A stretch of 64,000 nt of DNA from Jiella endophytica (lineage in GTDB: Bacteria > Pseudomonadota > Alphaproteobacteria > Rhizobiales > Rhizobiaceae): the NCBI RefSeq assembly GCF_004519335.1, contig NZ_SOZD01000003.1, forward strand, positions 1 through 64,000. Reading direction: 5' to 3'. Under the pieces are notes generated by a model. The model searched no databases and was not told the DNA's origin. It saw nothing but the letters and a program-made list of their open reading frames with translations. Both the position numbers and the translations under genes were made by a program. Positions within the stretch are counted from its first letter, which is position 1. Every line of letters begins with the position of its first letter. Positions 1-10,966 of this stretch are shown one piece after another.

Positions 1-109
1 CCATCTTCGCCTCCACGGGACATCTCCATGGATGCTTCCAGAATCAATCAGAGCCAAAACCGCAAGCCCGATCAGCTTCAAATCACCGCCGGCCATATGC
101 GATTCGCCT

Positions 110-147
110 GCCCTTGAGGGGGAGATGCCGGCAGGCAGAGGGGGGTG
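110..147. repeat. Half-copy of dispersed palindromic repeat, family A
   Basis: About 35 bp, starting CCCTTGAGGGGGAGATG and ending in a run of G, match the right half of the element inside bchB at 60512-60546 base for base. It lies just downstream of cbbS, between its stop codon and the window edge. The inverted partner half seen at the other loci is not recognisable in the 110 bases to its left, so this copy is partial or decayed. Nothing else was recognised in positions 1-187. Confidence 0.8.
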
Positions 148-187
148 CCTCGGCACGAACCTCTCGGTCGACGCGAATGCCAACCCT

Positions 188-610
188 TCACCCCCCGTAG
201 CGCTCGCCCTCCGGCTTGCCGTCGGCATAGGGCTCGGTGGTGTAGCGCATGGTGCGGCCGTAGGTTTCCTGGCGGCGCAGGCGGTAGCCAGGCTCGTCCG
301 CCGGCCGGTTGACCAGGAAGGACAGCTTCACCGATTCCCAGCCATGCGAGGAGTCGAAGGCCGAGAGCCGGATGTAGCGGTCGCCATAGGCCTTCCGGCA
401 GGCGGCGAGTTCCATCATCACGCCGGCGGCGTCGGCGACGTCGAACATCGGCTGGCCCCACATGTCCCAGTAGGTGTTCCGGGGATGCGGATCGTCGGTG
501 TATTCGAGATTCACCGCCCAGCCATTGTCGAGGCAGTATTGCACCTGTCGGGTGATCTGCTCGTCGGAAAGGTCGGGCAGGAAGGAAAACGTTCCCTGTG
601 TCACGCGCAT
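188..610 (-). CDS. cbbS: RuBisCO small subunit (red-like form I)
   Basis: Small subunit of form I ribulose-1,5-bisphosphate carboxylase/oxygenase, the non-catalytic partner in the L8S8 CO2-fixing enzyme of the cytoplasm. The 140-residue protein starts MRVTQGTFSFLPDLSDEQI and contains the typical 'NPRNTYWDMWG'-like segment (here HPRNTYWDMWG). The length fits red-like (form IC/ID) small subunits, which carry a C-terminal extension absent from the shorter green-like type. The ATG at 608-610 is chosen because an AAGGAGAT Shine-Dalgarno lies just upstream; the frame stays open further upstream without family similarity. It is the last visible gene of the cbb operon, 97 bp after cbbL. The activase gene cbbX, which often follows cbbS in this class, is not seen in the 187 bases left in the window. 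Confidence 0.97.
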   Translation of the reverse strand: MRVTQGTFSFLPDLSDEQITRQVQYCLDNGWAVNLEYTDDPHPRNTYWDMWGQPMFDVADAAGVMMELAACRKAYGDRYIRLSAFDSSHGWESVKLSFLVNRPADEPGYRLRRQETYGRTMRYTTEPYADGKPEGERYGG

Positions 611-707
611 GGTATCATCTCCTTCGATGGGATCGGGGTGACGGACGGCGTGGAGTGGCTGGGGCGGCCCCTGGGAGGAAACATCCGCCCCAGCCCTCAC
701 GCACGGC

Positions 708-2294
<1,587 letters not shown>

Positions 2295-2472
2295 TCACGC
2301 TTTGCGGCCGGTCGTTCGGCCGCGGCTACTCGCTGCCCGCCTAGGGGGACGCGCATCCATTCGCACGCGCGAAGGACGCTCCAACTGATTCAGTCACCAG
2401 ATCGTGCTTTGCGAAAAGCGGTTCCGATTTTCGGGGCCGATACTGTGAGCGGCGGCGGTCCTCGCTTCTCCC

Positions 2473-2500
2473 GCTCCGGGCCGGTGGTCCGGCCCGGAGC
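2473..2500 (-). terminator. Strong 12-bp hairpin between cbbT and cbbL
   Basis: A perfect 12-bp inverted repeat (GCTCCGGGCCGG with its complement around a TGGT loop) lies 20 bp past the cbbT stop. No T-run follows in the direction of transcription, so it fits an mRNA-stability, processing or Rho-related hairpin better than a classical intrinsic terminator. The rest of the 355-bp gap (2166-2520) holds no gene; part of it, near 2400-2445, resembles a simple dispersed motif (TTTGCGAAAAGCGGTTCCG). Confidence 0.6.
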
Positions 2501-2520
2501 GTCATGCCGTGGTCAGACGG

Positions 2521-4530
2521 TCAGCGCTTCAGCATCTCGCCGGCGGCCTCGACGACCGCATCGGCGGTGATGCCGAAATGCTTGTAGACTTCCGGCGCCG
2601 GCGCCGAGGCGCCGAAGCTGGTCATGCCGATGAAGTGGCCGTCCTCGCCGATCCAGCGATCCCAGCCGAGCCGGGCGGCCGCCTCGATGGCGATGCGCGG
2701 CGCCGTGCCGAGGACGGACTTGCGATAGGCCGCATCCTGCTCCTCGAACAGCTCCCAGCAGGGCATCGAGACGACGGCGACCTTGAGACCGTTCGCCTCG
2801 AGCCGCTTGGCCGCCTCGACGGCGAGCGAGACCTCGGTTCCGGTGGACAGGATGGTGATGTCGCGCGGCCCGTCGGTGTCCTTGAGGACATAGGCGCCCT
2901 TGCGGGTCTTGTTCTCGGAGACCGAACCCGAGCGCAGCGTCGGCACGCCCTGGCGCGACAGCGCCATCACCGAAGGCCGCTTGGTCTCGCCCATGGCGAT
3001 CTCCCAGGCCTCGTTGGTCTCGACGGCGTCGGCCGGCCGGAACAGGAGAAGGTTCGGCGTCGCCCGGTGGATCGCCAGATGCTCGATCGGCTGGTGCGTC
3101 GGGCCGTCCTCGCCGAGACCGATGGAATCGTGGGTCATCACATAGACGACCCGGATGCCCATCAGCGCCGACAGGCGGATGGCGCCGCGCGCATAGTCGG
3201 TGAAGCACATGAAGGTGCCGCCATAGGGAACGAAGCCGCCATGCAGCGCGATCCCGTTCATCACGGCGGACATGCCGTGTTCGCGGATGCCGTAGCGGAT
3301 GTAGCGGCCGGCATAGTCGCCGGGGGCGATGTCCTTCAGCCCTTTGGTCCGGGTGTTGTTCGAGGGCGTCAGGTCGGCCGAGCCGCCGATGGTCACCTCG
3401 GACGCGCCATTGATCACCTCGAGCGCCATTTCTGATGCCTTGCGGGTCGCGACATTCGGCTTGTCGGTGACGACGTCGGCGCGGGCCGCGGCCATCAGCT
3501 CGGCGAGGTTCTCCGGCAGCGCCGTGGCATATTGCGCCTCGAAGGCGGCGCGGTTCGGCGCCGCGTCACGGCGCTTTTCCCAGGCCTCGCGGGCTTCGCG
3601 TCCCTTCGTCGCGGCGGCATGCCAGGCCTTGGTGATCGGCTCGGGAACGACGAAGGCCTTAGAGGTCCAGCCGATGTTCTTGCGCGTCGCGGCGACTTCG
3701 TCCGCCCCGAGCGCCGAGCCGTGCACCTTGTCGGTGCCCTGCATGTTCGGTGCGCCATAGCCGATGATGGTGCGGCAGGCGATGAAGGCCGGCTTGTCGC
3801 TCTTCTGCGCCTCGAGGATGACCTTCTCGATCGCCTCGGGGTCGTGACCGTCCACCGCAAAGGTATTCCAGCCATGCGCCTCGAAGCGCTCGCGCTGGTC
3901 GATCGAGGTCGACAGCTTGGTGTCGCCGTCGATCGAGATGTGATTGTCATCGAAGAAGAAGATCAGCTTGTTGAGCTTCAGGTGCCCGGCAAGATCGATC
4001 GCCTCGTGGGAGATGCCCTCCATCAGGCAGCCGTCGCCGCAGAAGGCATAGGTGTAGTGGTCGACGAGATCGTCGCCGAAGCGCTGGTTGAGCATCCGCT
4101 CGGCGAGCGCCATGCCGACCGACATGGTGATGCCCTGGCCGAGCGGGCCGGTGGTCGCCTCGATGCCGGCGGCATGGCCGTATTCCGGATGGCCGGCGGT
4201 GCGGCTGCCGAGTTGGCGGAAGTTCTCGATCTCCTCGATCGTCATTTCCGGGAAGCCGAGGAGGTGCATCACCGAATATTGCAGCATCGAGCCGTGGCCG
4301 TTCGACAGGATGAAACGGTCCCGGTTCGGCCAGTGCGGCTGGGAGGGATCGATCCTCAGGAACTTCGAGAACAGCACGGCGGCGACGTCGGCCATGCCCA
4401 TCGGCATGCCGGGATGGCCGGAATTGGCCTTCTGGACGGCGTCCATCGACAGCGCGCGGATGGCGTTCGCCATGTCTCGCAGAGAGACGCCCGCCATCTC
4501 GTGGGGCATTTTGTCGGCGGCTTCGGACAT
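2521..4530 (-). CDS. cbbT: Transketolase
   Basis: Thiamine-diphosphate enzyme that moves two-carbon units between sugar phosphates in the regenerative phase of the Calvin cycle. The 669-residue length is normal for bacterial transketolases. Visible motifs are [13 protein letters not shown] near the N-terminus, the substrate-site [10 protein letters not shown], the ThDP motif starting GDGCLMEG, and the pyrimidine-domain signature [20 protein letters not shown] with its catalytic histidine. It lies 31 bp after cbbP on the same strand in the cbb operon, which is why it is named cbbT instead of tktA. The ATG at 4528-4530 has a GGAAAG ribosome-binding site. Confidence 0.96.
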   Translation of the reverse strand: MSEAADKMPHEMAGVSLRDMANAIRALSMDAVQKANSGHPGMPMGMADVAAVLFSKFLRIDPSQPHWPNRDRFILSNGHGSMLQYSVMHLLGFPEMTIEEIENFRQLGSRTAGHPEYGHAAGIEATTGPLGQGITMSVGMALAERMLNQRFGDDLVDHYTYAFCGDGCLMEGISHEAIDLAGHLKLNKLIFFFDDNHISIDGDTKLSTSIDQRERFEAHGWNTFAVDGHDPEAIEKVILEAQKSDKPAFIACRTIIGYGAPNMQGTDKVHGSALGADEVAATRKNIGWTSKAFVVPEPITKAWHAAATKGREAREAWEKRRDAAPNRAAFEAQYATALPENLAELMAAARADVVTDKPNVATRKASEMALEVINGASEVTIGGSADLTPSNNTRTKGLKDIAPGDYAGRYIRYGIREHGMSAVMNGIALHGGFVPYGGTFMCFTDYARGAIRLSALMGIRVVYVMTHDSIGLGEDGPTHQPIEHLAIHRATPNLLLFRPADAVETNEAWEIAMGETKRPSVMALSRQGVPTLRSGSVSENKTRKGAYVLKDTDGPRDITILSTGTEVSLAVEAAKRLEANGLKVAVVSMPCWELFEEQDAAYRKSVLGTAPRIAIEAAARLGWDRWIGEDGHFIGMTSFGASAPAPEVYKHFGITADAVVEAAGEMLKR

Positions 4531-4561
4531 GATGTCTTTCCTTGGAATTTCGTGTTCGAGC

Positions 4562-5434
4562 TCAGGACGCGCGGCGTTTCTTTTCCATCAGCTGGAGGAT
4601 CAGCGGCGTCAGGATGAGCTGCATTGCGATGTCGAGCTTGTTGCCCGGTGCGACGATGGAATTCGCCCGGGACATGAAGCTCCCGTGGATCATAGACAGA
4701 AGATAGGGAAAATCGATGCCGCGGGGTTTGGCAAAACGGATGACGATCATCGATTCGTCCGGCGTCGGGATCCAGCGGGCGATGAACGGGTCGGAGGTGT
4801 CGACGATCGGCACCCGCTGGAAGTTGATGTCGGTGCGGGCAAATTGCGGGCAGATGTATTTCACGTAGTCGGGCATCCGCCTGAGGATCGTGTCCATCAC
4901 CGCCTCGGTGGAATAGCCGCGGGTCGCCCTGTCGCGATGGATCTTCTGGATCCATTCGAGATTGATCACCGGCACGACGCCGATCTTCAGGTCCACCAGC
5001 GGCGCCAGATCGACGGTGTCGGTCTTCACGCAGCCATGCAGCCCTTCGTAGAAGAGCAGGTCGCTCTCCTCGAGCGGCGTCCAGTCCGAGAAGGTGCCGG
5101 GCTCGCTGCCATAGAGCTGTGCTTCCTCCTCGTCGTGGATGTAGTGGCGGGTCTCGCCGCGACCCTTGCGGCCGAAATCGGAAAACACCTCCTGCAGCTT
5201 CTCCAGAACGTTCGCCTCCGGGCTGAAATGCGAGAAGTCGCGGTTCCCCCTCGCCTCTTCCTCCAGCATCTTGGCCTTCATCGCTTGACGGTCGTAGCGG
5301 TGGAAGGCGTCGCCCTCGATGAAGGCGGCCCGCACCTCTTCGCGCCGGAAGATCTGGTCGAAGATATTCTTTACCGAAGTCGTACCGGCCCCCGACGACC
5401 CGGTGATGACGATGATCGGATGCTTCGCGGACAT
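4562..5434 (-). CDS. cbbP: Phosphoribulokinase
   Basis: Phosphorylates ribulose 5-phosphate to ribulose 1,5-bisphosphate, the RuBisCO substrate; the reaction is specific to the Calvin cycle. The 290-residue protein is the length of the proteobacterial (class I, octameric) enzyme. Its P-loop is GSSGAGTTS at residues 12-20, and FYEGLHGC and DRATRGYS are typical internal segments. The start at 5432-5434 follows a GGAGGAAA ribosome-binding site; an upstream ATG in the same open frame is rejected because family similarity begins at [12 protein letters not shown]. It sits between cbbF and cbbT in the operon. Proteobacterial enzymes of this class are activated by NADH; this is family knowledge, not visible here. 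Confidence 0.97.
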   Translation of the reverse strand: MSAKHPIIVITGSSGAGTTSVKNIFDQIFRREEVRAAFIEGDAFHRYDRQAMKAKMLEEEARGNRDFSHFSPEANVLEKLQEVFSDFGRKGRGETRHYIHDEEEAQLYGSEPGTFSDWTPLEESDLLFYEGLHGCVKTDTVDLAPLVDLKIGVVPVINLEWIQKIHRDRATRGYSTEAVMDTILRRMPDYVKYICPQFARTDINFQRVPIVDTSDPFIARWIPTPDESMIVIRFAKPRGIDFPYLLSMIHGSFMSRANSIVAPGNKLDIAMQLILTPLILQLMEKKRRAS

Positions 5435-5553
5435 CGGATTTCCTCCCAGACCCGCCGCGCGTCCCAACGCAACGGGCCGATTCGCAAAGGCGCATTCGCC
5501 CTCATGCACTACGCTCCGGCCTGTCCCCCGGGCCTTTTGCGGCCGTCAGACGC

Positions 5554-6591
5554 TCATGCCCGGAAAAGGCTCCTCTTGCCGAACAGCGGCGAGCGCTCGG
5601 CAAGCGCCGAGGGGTCGGCGATGTAGCGGGCGACCCGCTCCACCTCGCGCTTCGAGCCGAATACCAGCGGCGTTCGGTCGTGCAGACCCTCGGGCTCGAT
5701 ATCGAGGATCGAGGTGGTGCCGTCGGTCGCCTTGCCGCCGGCATTCTCGATGCAGAAGGCGACCGGATTGGCCTCGTAGACCAGCCGCAGCCGGCCCTTG
5801 GCGTAGCCTTTGCGGCCATCGCCCGGATAGAGGAAGATCCCGCCGCGCAGGAGGATACGATAGCAGTCGGCGACCATCGAACCGACCCAGCGCATGTTGA
5901 AGTCGCGCTCGCGCGGGCCCTCGCTGCCGGCGAGGAGATCGTCGACATAGCTGCGGATCGGCTGGTCCCAGTGCCGGTAGTTCGAGGCGTTGATGGCGAA
6001 CTCGTTCGCCTTGTCGACGATGGCGATCGAGGTCTTGAGTTCGACGAAGCCGCCGAAGCCCGGCGAGAAGATGAAGACGTGGGTGCCGTTGCCCATCGAC
6101 ATGACCAGGAGAAGCTGCGGCCCGTAGATGAAGAAGCCGGCGCCGAGCTGGCGCGATCCCTTCTGCCGGAACACCCTGGACGGATCGGCCCGGTGCTCCT
6201 CGTCCACCGGCAGGATCGAGAAGATCGTTCCGATCGAGACGTTGGTCTCGATGTTCGAGGAGCCGTCGAGCGGATCGATCGCCATCGCCAGCGAAGCGTC
6301 CGGCTTCAGGGCCACCGCGCCTTCCTGCTCCTCGGAGCCGAAATAGGCCAGCGGCGATGCCTCGGCCGCCTCCAGGAACACCCGGTCGGCGATGACGTCG
6401 AGCTCCTTCTGGACGTCGCCGCCGGCATTCGTCCCGCCGCGCGCCTGGCCCATGCCGTCGCCGCCGGCGATGATCTTGTTGCGCAGCTTGACCGCGGCGC
6501 CCGCGAGATTGCGGATCGTTTCGGCGACCTGCTGCTTCAGCGGATCGTTGCCGCATTCCGATCTGAGATGGGCGTCGAGAGACGATGCCAT
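5554..6591 (-). CDS. cbbF: Class I fructose-1,6-bisphosphatase
   Basis: Hydrolyses fructose 1,6-bisphosphate to fructose 6-phosphate in the Calvin cycle and gluconeogenesis. The 345-residue protein carries the metal-binding motif DPLDGSSNIE at 106-115 and upstream acidic residues typical of class I FBPases. The start at 6589-6591 (MASSLDAHLR) is preferred because GGAGGACAGC sits right before it; an ATG 12 bp upstream overlaps that ribosome-binding site. It is the first gene of the minus-strand cbb operon, 119 bp upstream of cbbP, and is divergent from cbbR, the usual arrangement for CbbR-controlled operons. Confidence 0.95.
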   Translation of the reverse strand: MASSLDAHLRSECGNDPLKQQVAETIRNLAGAAVKLRNKIIAGGDGMGQARGGTNAGGDVQKELDVIADRVFLEAAEASPLAYFGSEEQEGAVALKPDASLAMAIDPLDGSSNIETNVSIGTIFSILPVDEEHRADPSRVFRQKGSRQLGAGFFIYGPQLLLVMSMGNGTHVFIFSPGFGGFVELKTSIAIVDKANEFAINASNYRHWDQPIRSYVDDLLAGSEGPRERDFNMRWVGSMVADCYRILLRGGIFLYPGDGRKGYAKGRLRLVYEANPVAFCIENAGGKATDGTTSILDIEPEGLHDRTPLVFGSKREVERVARYIADPSALAERSPLFGKRSLFRA

Positions 6592-6719
6592 GCTGTCCTC
6601 CATTGAGCTGCGGAATTCTGCGCCCCGCTCGCTCGTTGATAGCGAGCATCGGCGTGCTTTGCGGATAAGTAAAATTTAATATCTTTACCCAAGCCATAAA
6701 ACAAAATAACTACGGTGTC
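6592..6719. promoter_or_regulatory. Divergent cbbR/cbbF control region
   Basis: The 128-bp spacer between divergent cbbR and cbbF is AT-rich around 6665-6710, against a GC-rich background. It contains the T-N11-A spacing typical of LysR sites in ATAAGTAAAATTTAA (6665-6679). CbbR proteins usually bind such a divergent spacer; the exact operator cannot be fixed from sequence alone. Confidence 0.5.
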
Positions 6720-7667
6720 ATGCGGAACCTCACTCTTCGCCAGTTGCGCTCGATCCAGGCGATCAGCCGGCACGGGACCATTGCCGCCGCCGCAAGGCAA
6801 GTAGGGCTTACGGCGCCGGCGGTGACCCTGCAGGTCAAGCAGATCGAGGACGACTGCGGACTCGCGCTGTTCGACCGCACCAGCGACGGCATGCGCCTCA
6901 CCGTGGCGGGAGAGGCGGTTCTCTCCGCCGCCAACGCCATCGACACCACCCTTCGCGGGCTTTGCGAGCAGATCGATTCGATCAAGGGCGTCCGCTCCGG
7001 GACGATCAATCTCGGCGTCGTCTCGACGGCGAAATATTTCGCGCCCCGGCTGATCGCGGCCTTTCGCGATGCCTATCCCGAGATCGTCGTGAAGCTCAGG
7101 GTCGGCAACCGCCACGCGATCACCGCCGAGCTCAAGGACTACAAGCTCGACATCGCGCTGATGGGCCGCCCGCCGATGGAGTTTCCGGTCACCTCGACCT
7201 TCTTCGGCGACCACCCGCTGGTGATCGTCGCCGATCCGGCCCATCCCCTCGCCCGCGAACGCGACATTCCCCGCGAGCGGCTGCTGTTGGAAACGATCAT
7301 CATTCGCGAGCAGGGATCGGGCACCCGCGCGGCGCTCGAGGGATTCTTCATCAGCGATCTCGACCGGCTGGCGGCGGCCAGCGTCGAGATGGGGTCCAAC
7401 GAGACGATCAAGCAGGCGGTGATGGCGGGGCTCGGGATCGCCTTCATCTCCGCCCACACCATCGCCTTCGAGGTTGAGATGGGCCGGCTGGCGGTGCTCG
7501 ACGTCGCCGATATGCCGATCCGGCGCAAATGGTATGCCGTCTGCCGGCAGGAGCGGATCGCCGCGCCGGCGGAACGCGCCTTCAAGGCGTTTCTGGTGGA
7601 GCGCGGCGCCAAGCACCTGCCGCTGCTCGGCGCTCTCTATCCGGAGGGGGCGGTGCGGGCGGGTTAA
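6720..7667 (+). CDS. cbbR: LysR-type Calvin-cycle regulator CbbR
   Basis: LysR-family transcription factor predicted to activate the divergent cbbFPTLS operon in response to carbon metabolites. The 315-residue protein has an N-terminal winged helix-turn-helix (about residues 1-62, containing TIAAAARQVGLTAPAVTLQV) and a periplasmic-binding-like effector domain from about residue 90 (GTINLGVVSTAKYFAP). Both sequence and divergence from cbbF support CbbR. The ATG at 6720 starts directly at the conserved MRNLTLRQLR, with a weak ribosome-binding site. Confidence 0.93.
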   Translation: MRNLTLRQLRSIQAISRHGTIAAAARQVGLTAPAVTLQVKQIEDDCGLALFDRTSDGMRLTVAGEAVLSAANAIDTTLRGLCEQIDSIKGVRSGTINLGVVSTAKYFAPRLIAAFRDAYPEIVVKLRVGNRHAITAELKDYKLDIALMGRPPMEFPVTSTFFGDHPLVIVADPAHPLARERDIPRERLLLETIIIREQGSGTRAALEGFFISDLDRLAAASVEMGSNETIKQAVMAGLGIAFISAHTIAFEVEMGRLAVLDVADMPIRRKWYAVCRQERIAAPAERAFKAFLVERGAKHLPLLGALYPEGAVRAG

Positions 7668-7762
7668 CGAGGGACCCGGCCGCAGGTTTCGGGCCAGTCG
7701 GCGCCGGACGTTCTGTTCTGCACCGGTCATTTATTGTTTCAAGGGCCGCGCGCTTTAGCGTA

Positions 7763-7970
7763 CCCCCCTCTGTCCTGCCGGACATCTCCCCCTCAAGGGG
7801 GGAGATCAACCTCGCTTGGACGTCCAGCTCCCCGACCGACTTAACATCCGACTTCCGATCGACGATGCCATTGCCTCCGCCCATGACCGATGCGCACCGC
7901 CCAAATGCCGCCGATCTCCTCCCTTGAGGGTGATGTCCGCCCTTCGACAGGCTCAGGAGGACAGAGGGGG
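7763..7970. repeat. Paired palindromic repeat, family A, intergenic copy
   Basis: Left half at 7763-7808 (CCCCCCTCTG, then CTGCCGGACATCTCCCCC and CAAGGGGGGAGATC) and a diverged, reverse-oriented right half at about 7913-7970 enclose roughly 105 bp of unrelated sequence. The right half also contains CCTTCGACAGGCTCAGGA, another short motif often repeated in alphaproteobacteria. The same paired architecture occurs inside bchB at 60377-60549. The rest of the 7668-8030 gap between convergent cbbR and fni holds no gene. Confidence 0.75.
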
Positions 7971-8030
7971 TCAAGGGCGCAAAGGAGCGCCTCTCAAAAA
8001 CCAGGCACGGCAGCAACGATCTATGGCCGC

Positions 8031-9140
8031 TCAGCCTTCCGGTGCGACGGTTTCACCGTCGATCGCCGCAGCCACAAAGCCCGGCGGATCGATCAGCGGC
8101 GCCCGCCTCAGCGCGGCGAGATCGGCCGAACCGGTGCAGAAGCAGGCGATCCTGAGCTCCTGGATGACGGCCGCAAAATGGGCCGCCACCGCCTCGGCCG
8201 AATGGTCTGCGGCCGCCAGGGTCGCCGCGGCCTGGCCGCCGAGATCGGCGCCGAGGCGGATCGCCCGCGCGACGTCGAGGCCGCTTCGCAGTCCGCCGGA
8301 GCCGATCATCGTCGTATCGGGACAGGCCGCCCTCACCCCTGCGATCGCCCGCGCCGTCGGGATGCCCCAGTCGGCAAAGGCCATCGCGGTCCTGCGCAGA
8401 AGCGGGTCGTCGGCGCGTTCCGCCTCGACCGCCGCCCAGCTGGTGCCGCCTGCACCGGCAACGTCGATGGCCGCGACGCCGGCCTCGACCAGACGGCGGG
8501 CAAGGCTCGCCGAAATGCCGGCCCCGACCTCCTTGACGACCAGCGGCACGGCGAGGTCGCGAGCAAGCGTCTCGATCCTTGTGAAAATGCCTTGCCAGTC
8601 GGTGTCGCCGCCGGCCTGCACCGCCTCCTGCAGCGGATTGAGATGGACGATCAGCGCATCCGCCTCGATCATCTCCACCGCCCGCATCGCCTCGGCCGTC
8701 CCGTAGCCGAGGCCGAGCTGCGCCGCGCCGATATTGGCGAGGATCGGCACGTCTTGTGCCAGCCGGCGCAGCGACCGGTCGAGCCCGCCGGTCGCCCTTC
8801 CCTCGATTGCGATGCGCTGCGAGCCGACGGCGAGCGCGATGCCGAGGTCGCCGGCCACCTCGGCGAGACGGGCGTTGATCCGCGCGGCCCGCTCCGGCCC
8901 GCCGGTCATCGACGAGATCAGCAGCGGCGCCTTGAGCCGCCGGCCGAGGAAACGGGTGGAGAGATCGATCGCGGCGAGCGACAGCTCCGGCAGCGCGCAG
9001 TGCTCGAATCGGATCGCCTCGAGCCCGGTCGTCAGCCGCTCCGGGCGGTCTGCGGCGGCGGTCGCGAGCACGATGTCGAGGTGATCGCTCTTGCGTCCCG
9101 CGATGTCGGAGCCCTTCGGCCGGGGGTGGTCATCGCTCAT
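8031..9140 (-). CDS. fni: Type 2 isopentenyl-diphosphate delta-isomerase
   Basis: FMN- and NADPH-dependent enzyme that interconverts isopentenyl and dimethylallyl diphosphate, feeding the prenyl chain synthesis of the neighbouring crt genes. About 369 residues from the start at 9138-9140 ([20 protein letters not shown]). Visible family segments are RKSDHLDI near the N-terminus, [41 protein letters not shown] and a C-terminal phosphate/FMN loop [16 protein letters not shown]. An in-frame ATG 39 bp upstream is possible; neither start has a clear ribosome-binding site. It is divergent from crtE. Type 2 isomerases sit in many bacterial carotenoid clusters. Confidence 0.92.
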   Translation of the reverse strand: MSDDHPRPKGSDIAGRKSDHLDIVLATAAADRPERLTTGLEAIRFEHCALPELSLAAIDLSTRFLGRRLKAPLLISSMTGGPERAARINARLAEVAGDLGIALAVGSQRIAIEGRATGGLDRSLRRLAQDVPILANIGAAQLGLGYGTAEAMRAVEMIEADALIVHLNPLQEAVQAGGDTDWQGIFTRIETLARDLAVPLVVKEVGAGISASLARRLVEAGVAAIDVAGAGGTSWAAVEAERADDPLLRRTAMAFADWGIPTARAIAGVRAACPDTTMIGSGGLRSGLDVARAIRLGADLGGQAAATLAAADHSAEAVAAHFAAVIQELRIACFCTGSADLAALRRAPLIDPPGFVAAAIDGETVAPEG

Positions 9141-9448
9141 CAAGCATTCGTGTCCGGTCGTCGGCGAATGGCCGTGCACTGCCGCAGTTTCGCCCGCCGC
9201 ACGCTATTGTCCATCATCAAATCCTTTGCAACGATGCCGCCCGTCGCCCGGGGGTTTTGCGGCAATCGAGGGTCCGCGGGCAAGACGGAACGGGCGGCTG
9301 TTTGCGCGGCGCGTTTCCCGATATGAGTGCAAGGCGAGGTTCCTTGGCGGAACCCGGCATGGAGTCCAAACGATCGCAACGAGACAACAATGCGCGTACC
9401 GCCGGTCAGGGGCAATCCCTCGTCCATTCAAGGCTTGGGGTCGGCGAC
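9141..9448. other. Divergent fni/crtE spacer
   Basis: About 308 bp with no recognisable gene. It must hold the promoters of fni (minus) and crtE (plus). The crtE frame stays open through much of it, so the true crtE start could lie further upstream. No clear TGT-N12-ACA PpsR-type site was found. Confidence 0.5.
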
Positions 9449-10378
9449 ATGACACCTGAGCTGAAGCGCAGCCTCGCCGCCCAGCGCGAGATGATCGACG
9501 GGCGGCTGCGCCGTCTCGTGCCCCGCGCCCTGCCCGGCCAGACACCCCTCGACGAGGCGATCGCGGCGAGCGTTCTCGCGCCCGGCAAACGGCTGCGTCC
9601 GATGATGACGATGATGGTGGCGATGGATCTCGGCGGCGACGTCGAGGTGGCGATCGATGCCGGCTGTGCCATCGAAATGGTGCATGCCGCCTCGCTTGCC
9701 CTCGACGACCTGCCGTCGATGGACGACGCCACCATGCGGCGCGGCCGCCCGGCGGTGCATGCCGCCTATGGCGAGGACGTCGCGATTCTCGCGGCCATCG
9801 CCTCGCTCTCCGGCGCCTTCGAGACGCTGGCGAAGCTTTCCGGCGCGAGCGACGAGGTGCGGGCCCAGAGCGTCGTCATCCTCACCCGTGCCGTCGGCGT
9901 CTCGGGCCTCGTCGCCGGACAATTCGCCGATCTGAGGGACGGCTCCCACCAGCGGGAGGTCACCGACATCGCGGCGACCAACAGCCTGAAGACCGGCTCG
10001 CTGTTTTCCGCCGCCGTCGAGATCGGCGCGGTAGTCTCCGGCGCAAGTCACGCAGTCCGGCTGGCTCTACGCAGCTTCGGTGCCGAGCTCGGCCACGCCT
10101 TTCAGCTGCTCGACGATCTGCTGGATCAGGACGGCAATGCCCTTCGCACCGGCAAGGACGTCGGCAAGGACATCGGCAAGTCGACGATCGGTTCGGTGAT
10201 CGGCAGCCAGTCGGTCGTCGACCGGATCACCGGCCACGTGGCGAAGGCTCACGCCTATCTCGACGAATCCGTCGGGCCAAAGAGCTTGATGCATGGCTGC
10301 GTCGACTTCATCTTCCAGGAAGCGCTTCCGACATCGGCCGATCCTGCGACGCAGCGGCAGGACGTCGGGGCGAAATAG
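9449..10378 (+). CDS. crtE: Geranylgeranyl diphosphate synthase
   Basis: Trans-prenyltransferase that extends prenyl diphosphates to the C20 precursor of carotenoids and of the bacteriochlorophyll side chain. The 309-residue form from the ATG at 9449 (MTPELKRSLAAQ) matches the family length. It has the chain-length-determining first aspartate motif DDLPSMDD, the GKRLRP segment upstream of it, and the second motif DDLLDQDG. In-frame starts at 9323 and 9359 would add poorly conserved residues. It is followed by crtZ after 57 bp on the same strand and is divergent from fni. Confidence 0.93.
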   Translation: MTPELKRSLAAQREMIDGRLRRLVPRALPGQTPLDEAIAASVLAPGKRLRPMMTMMVAMDLGGDVEVAIDAGCAIEMVHAASLALDDLPSMDDATMRRGRPAVHAAYGEDVAILAAIASLSGAFETLAKLSGASDEVRAQSVVILTRAVGVSGLVAGQFADLRDGSHQREVTDIAATNSLKTGSLFSAAVEIGAVVSGASHAVRLALRSFGAELGHAFQLLDDLLDQDGNALRTGKDVGKDIGKSTIGSVIGSQSVVDRITGHVAKAHAYLDESVGPKSLMHGCVDFIFQEALPTSADPATQRQDVGAK

Positions 10379-10435
10379 TCCCCTCCCGGCGGCGGGTCGT
10401 TCCGCCGTCGCGCGAGGTGCCCGCGGGAGAGACGG

Positions 10436-10966
10436 ATGGGTCTCATGGAATTTCTCGGCCTCGCCGCCATTGCCGTCGGCGTCTTCCTGCTGATGGAGGG
10501 CGTTGCCTGGGCGGCGCACAAATACATCATGCACGGCTTCGGCTGGGGCTGGCACCGCTCCCATCATGAAGAGACCGAGGGCGTGTTCGAGAAGAACGAC
10601 CTCTACGCCGTGGTCTTTTCGGTGCTGGCGATCGCCCTCTTCGTCGTCGGCTCGAACGGCCATCCCGTCGTCTTCGCCGTCGCCGTCGGGATCACGCTCT
10701 ACGGCGTCTTCTATTTCGTCGTCCATGACGGGCTGGTGCATCAGCGTTGGCCGTTCCGGGCGATTCCCCACCGCGGCTATGCCAAGCGCCTCGTCCAGGC
10801 GCACAGGCTGCACCACGCGGTGGAAGGCAAGGAGGGCTGCGTCTCGTTCGGCTTTCTCTACGCCCCGCCGGTGGAAAAGCTTTCCGCCGAACTGCGCTCG
10901 CGAGGCACGGTCGTGGCCGAGCGGCAGGCCCGCAAGCCGTCAGAGCCCCGCCCGACGGTCTCCTGA
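10436..10966 (+). CDS. crtZ: Beta-carotene 3-hydroxylase
   Basis: Membrane diiron hydroxylase that adds 3-hydroxyl groups to the beta-rings, turning beta-carotene into zeaxanthin. The 176-residue protein has all the histidine boxes of the fatty-acid-hydroxylase superfamily: HKYIMHG, HRSHHEE, HDGLVHQRWP and HRLHHAVEGKEG, with hydrophobic segments between them. The ATG at 10436 has a GGGAGAGACGG ribosome-binding site. Its last 27 bp overlap the 3' end of convergent crtB, an arrangement also known from Pantoea carotenoid clusters. Confidence 0.95.
   Translation: MGLMEFLGLAAIAVGVFLLMEGVAWAAHKYIMHGFGWGWHRSHHEETEGVFEKNDLYAVVFSVLAIALFVVGSNGHPVVFAVAVGITLYGVFYFVVHDGLVHQRWPFRAIPHRGYAKRLVQAHRLHHAVEGKEGCVSFGFLYAPPVEKLSAELRSRGTVVAERQARKPSEPRPTVS

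Noticed and set aside
7763-7970. CRISPR array
   Set aside because: Only two arms in inverted, not direct, orientation; no regular spacers and no cas genes in the window.
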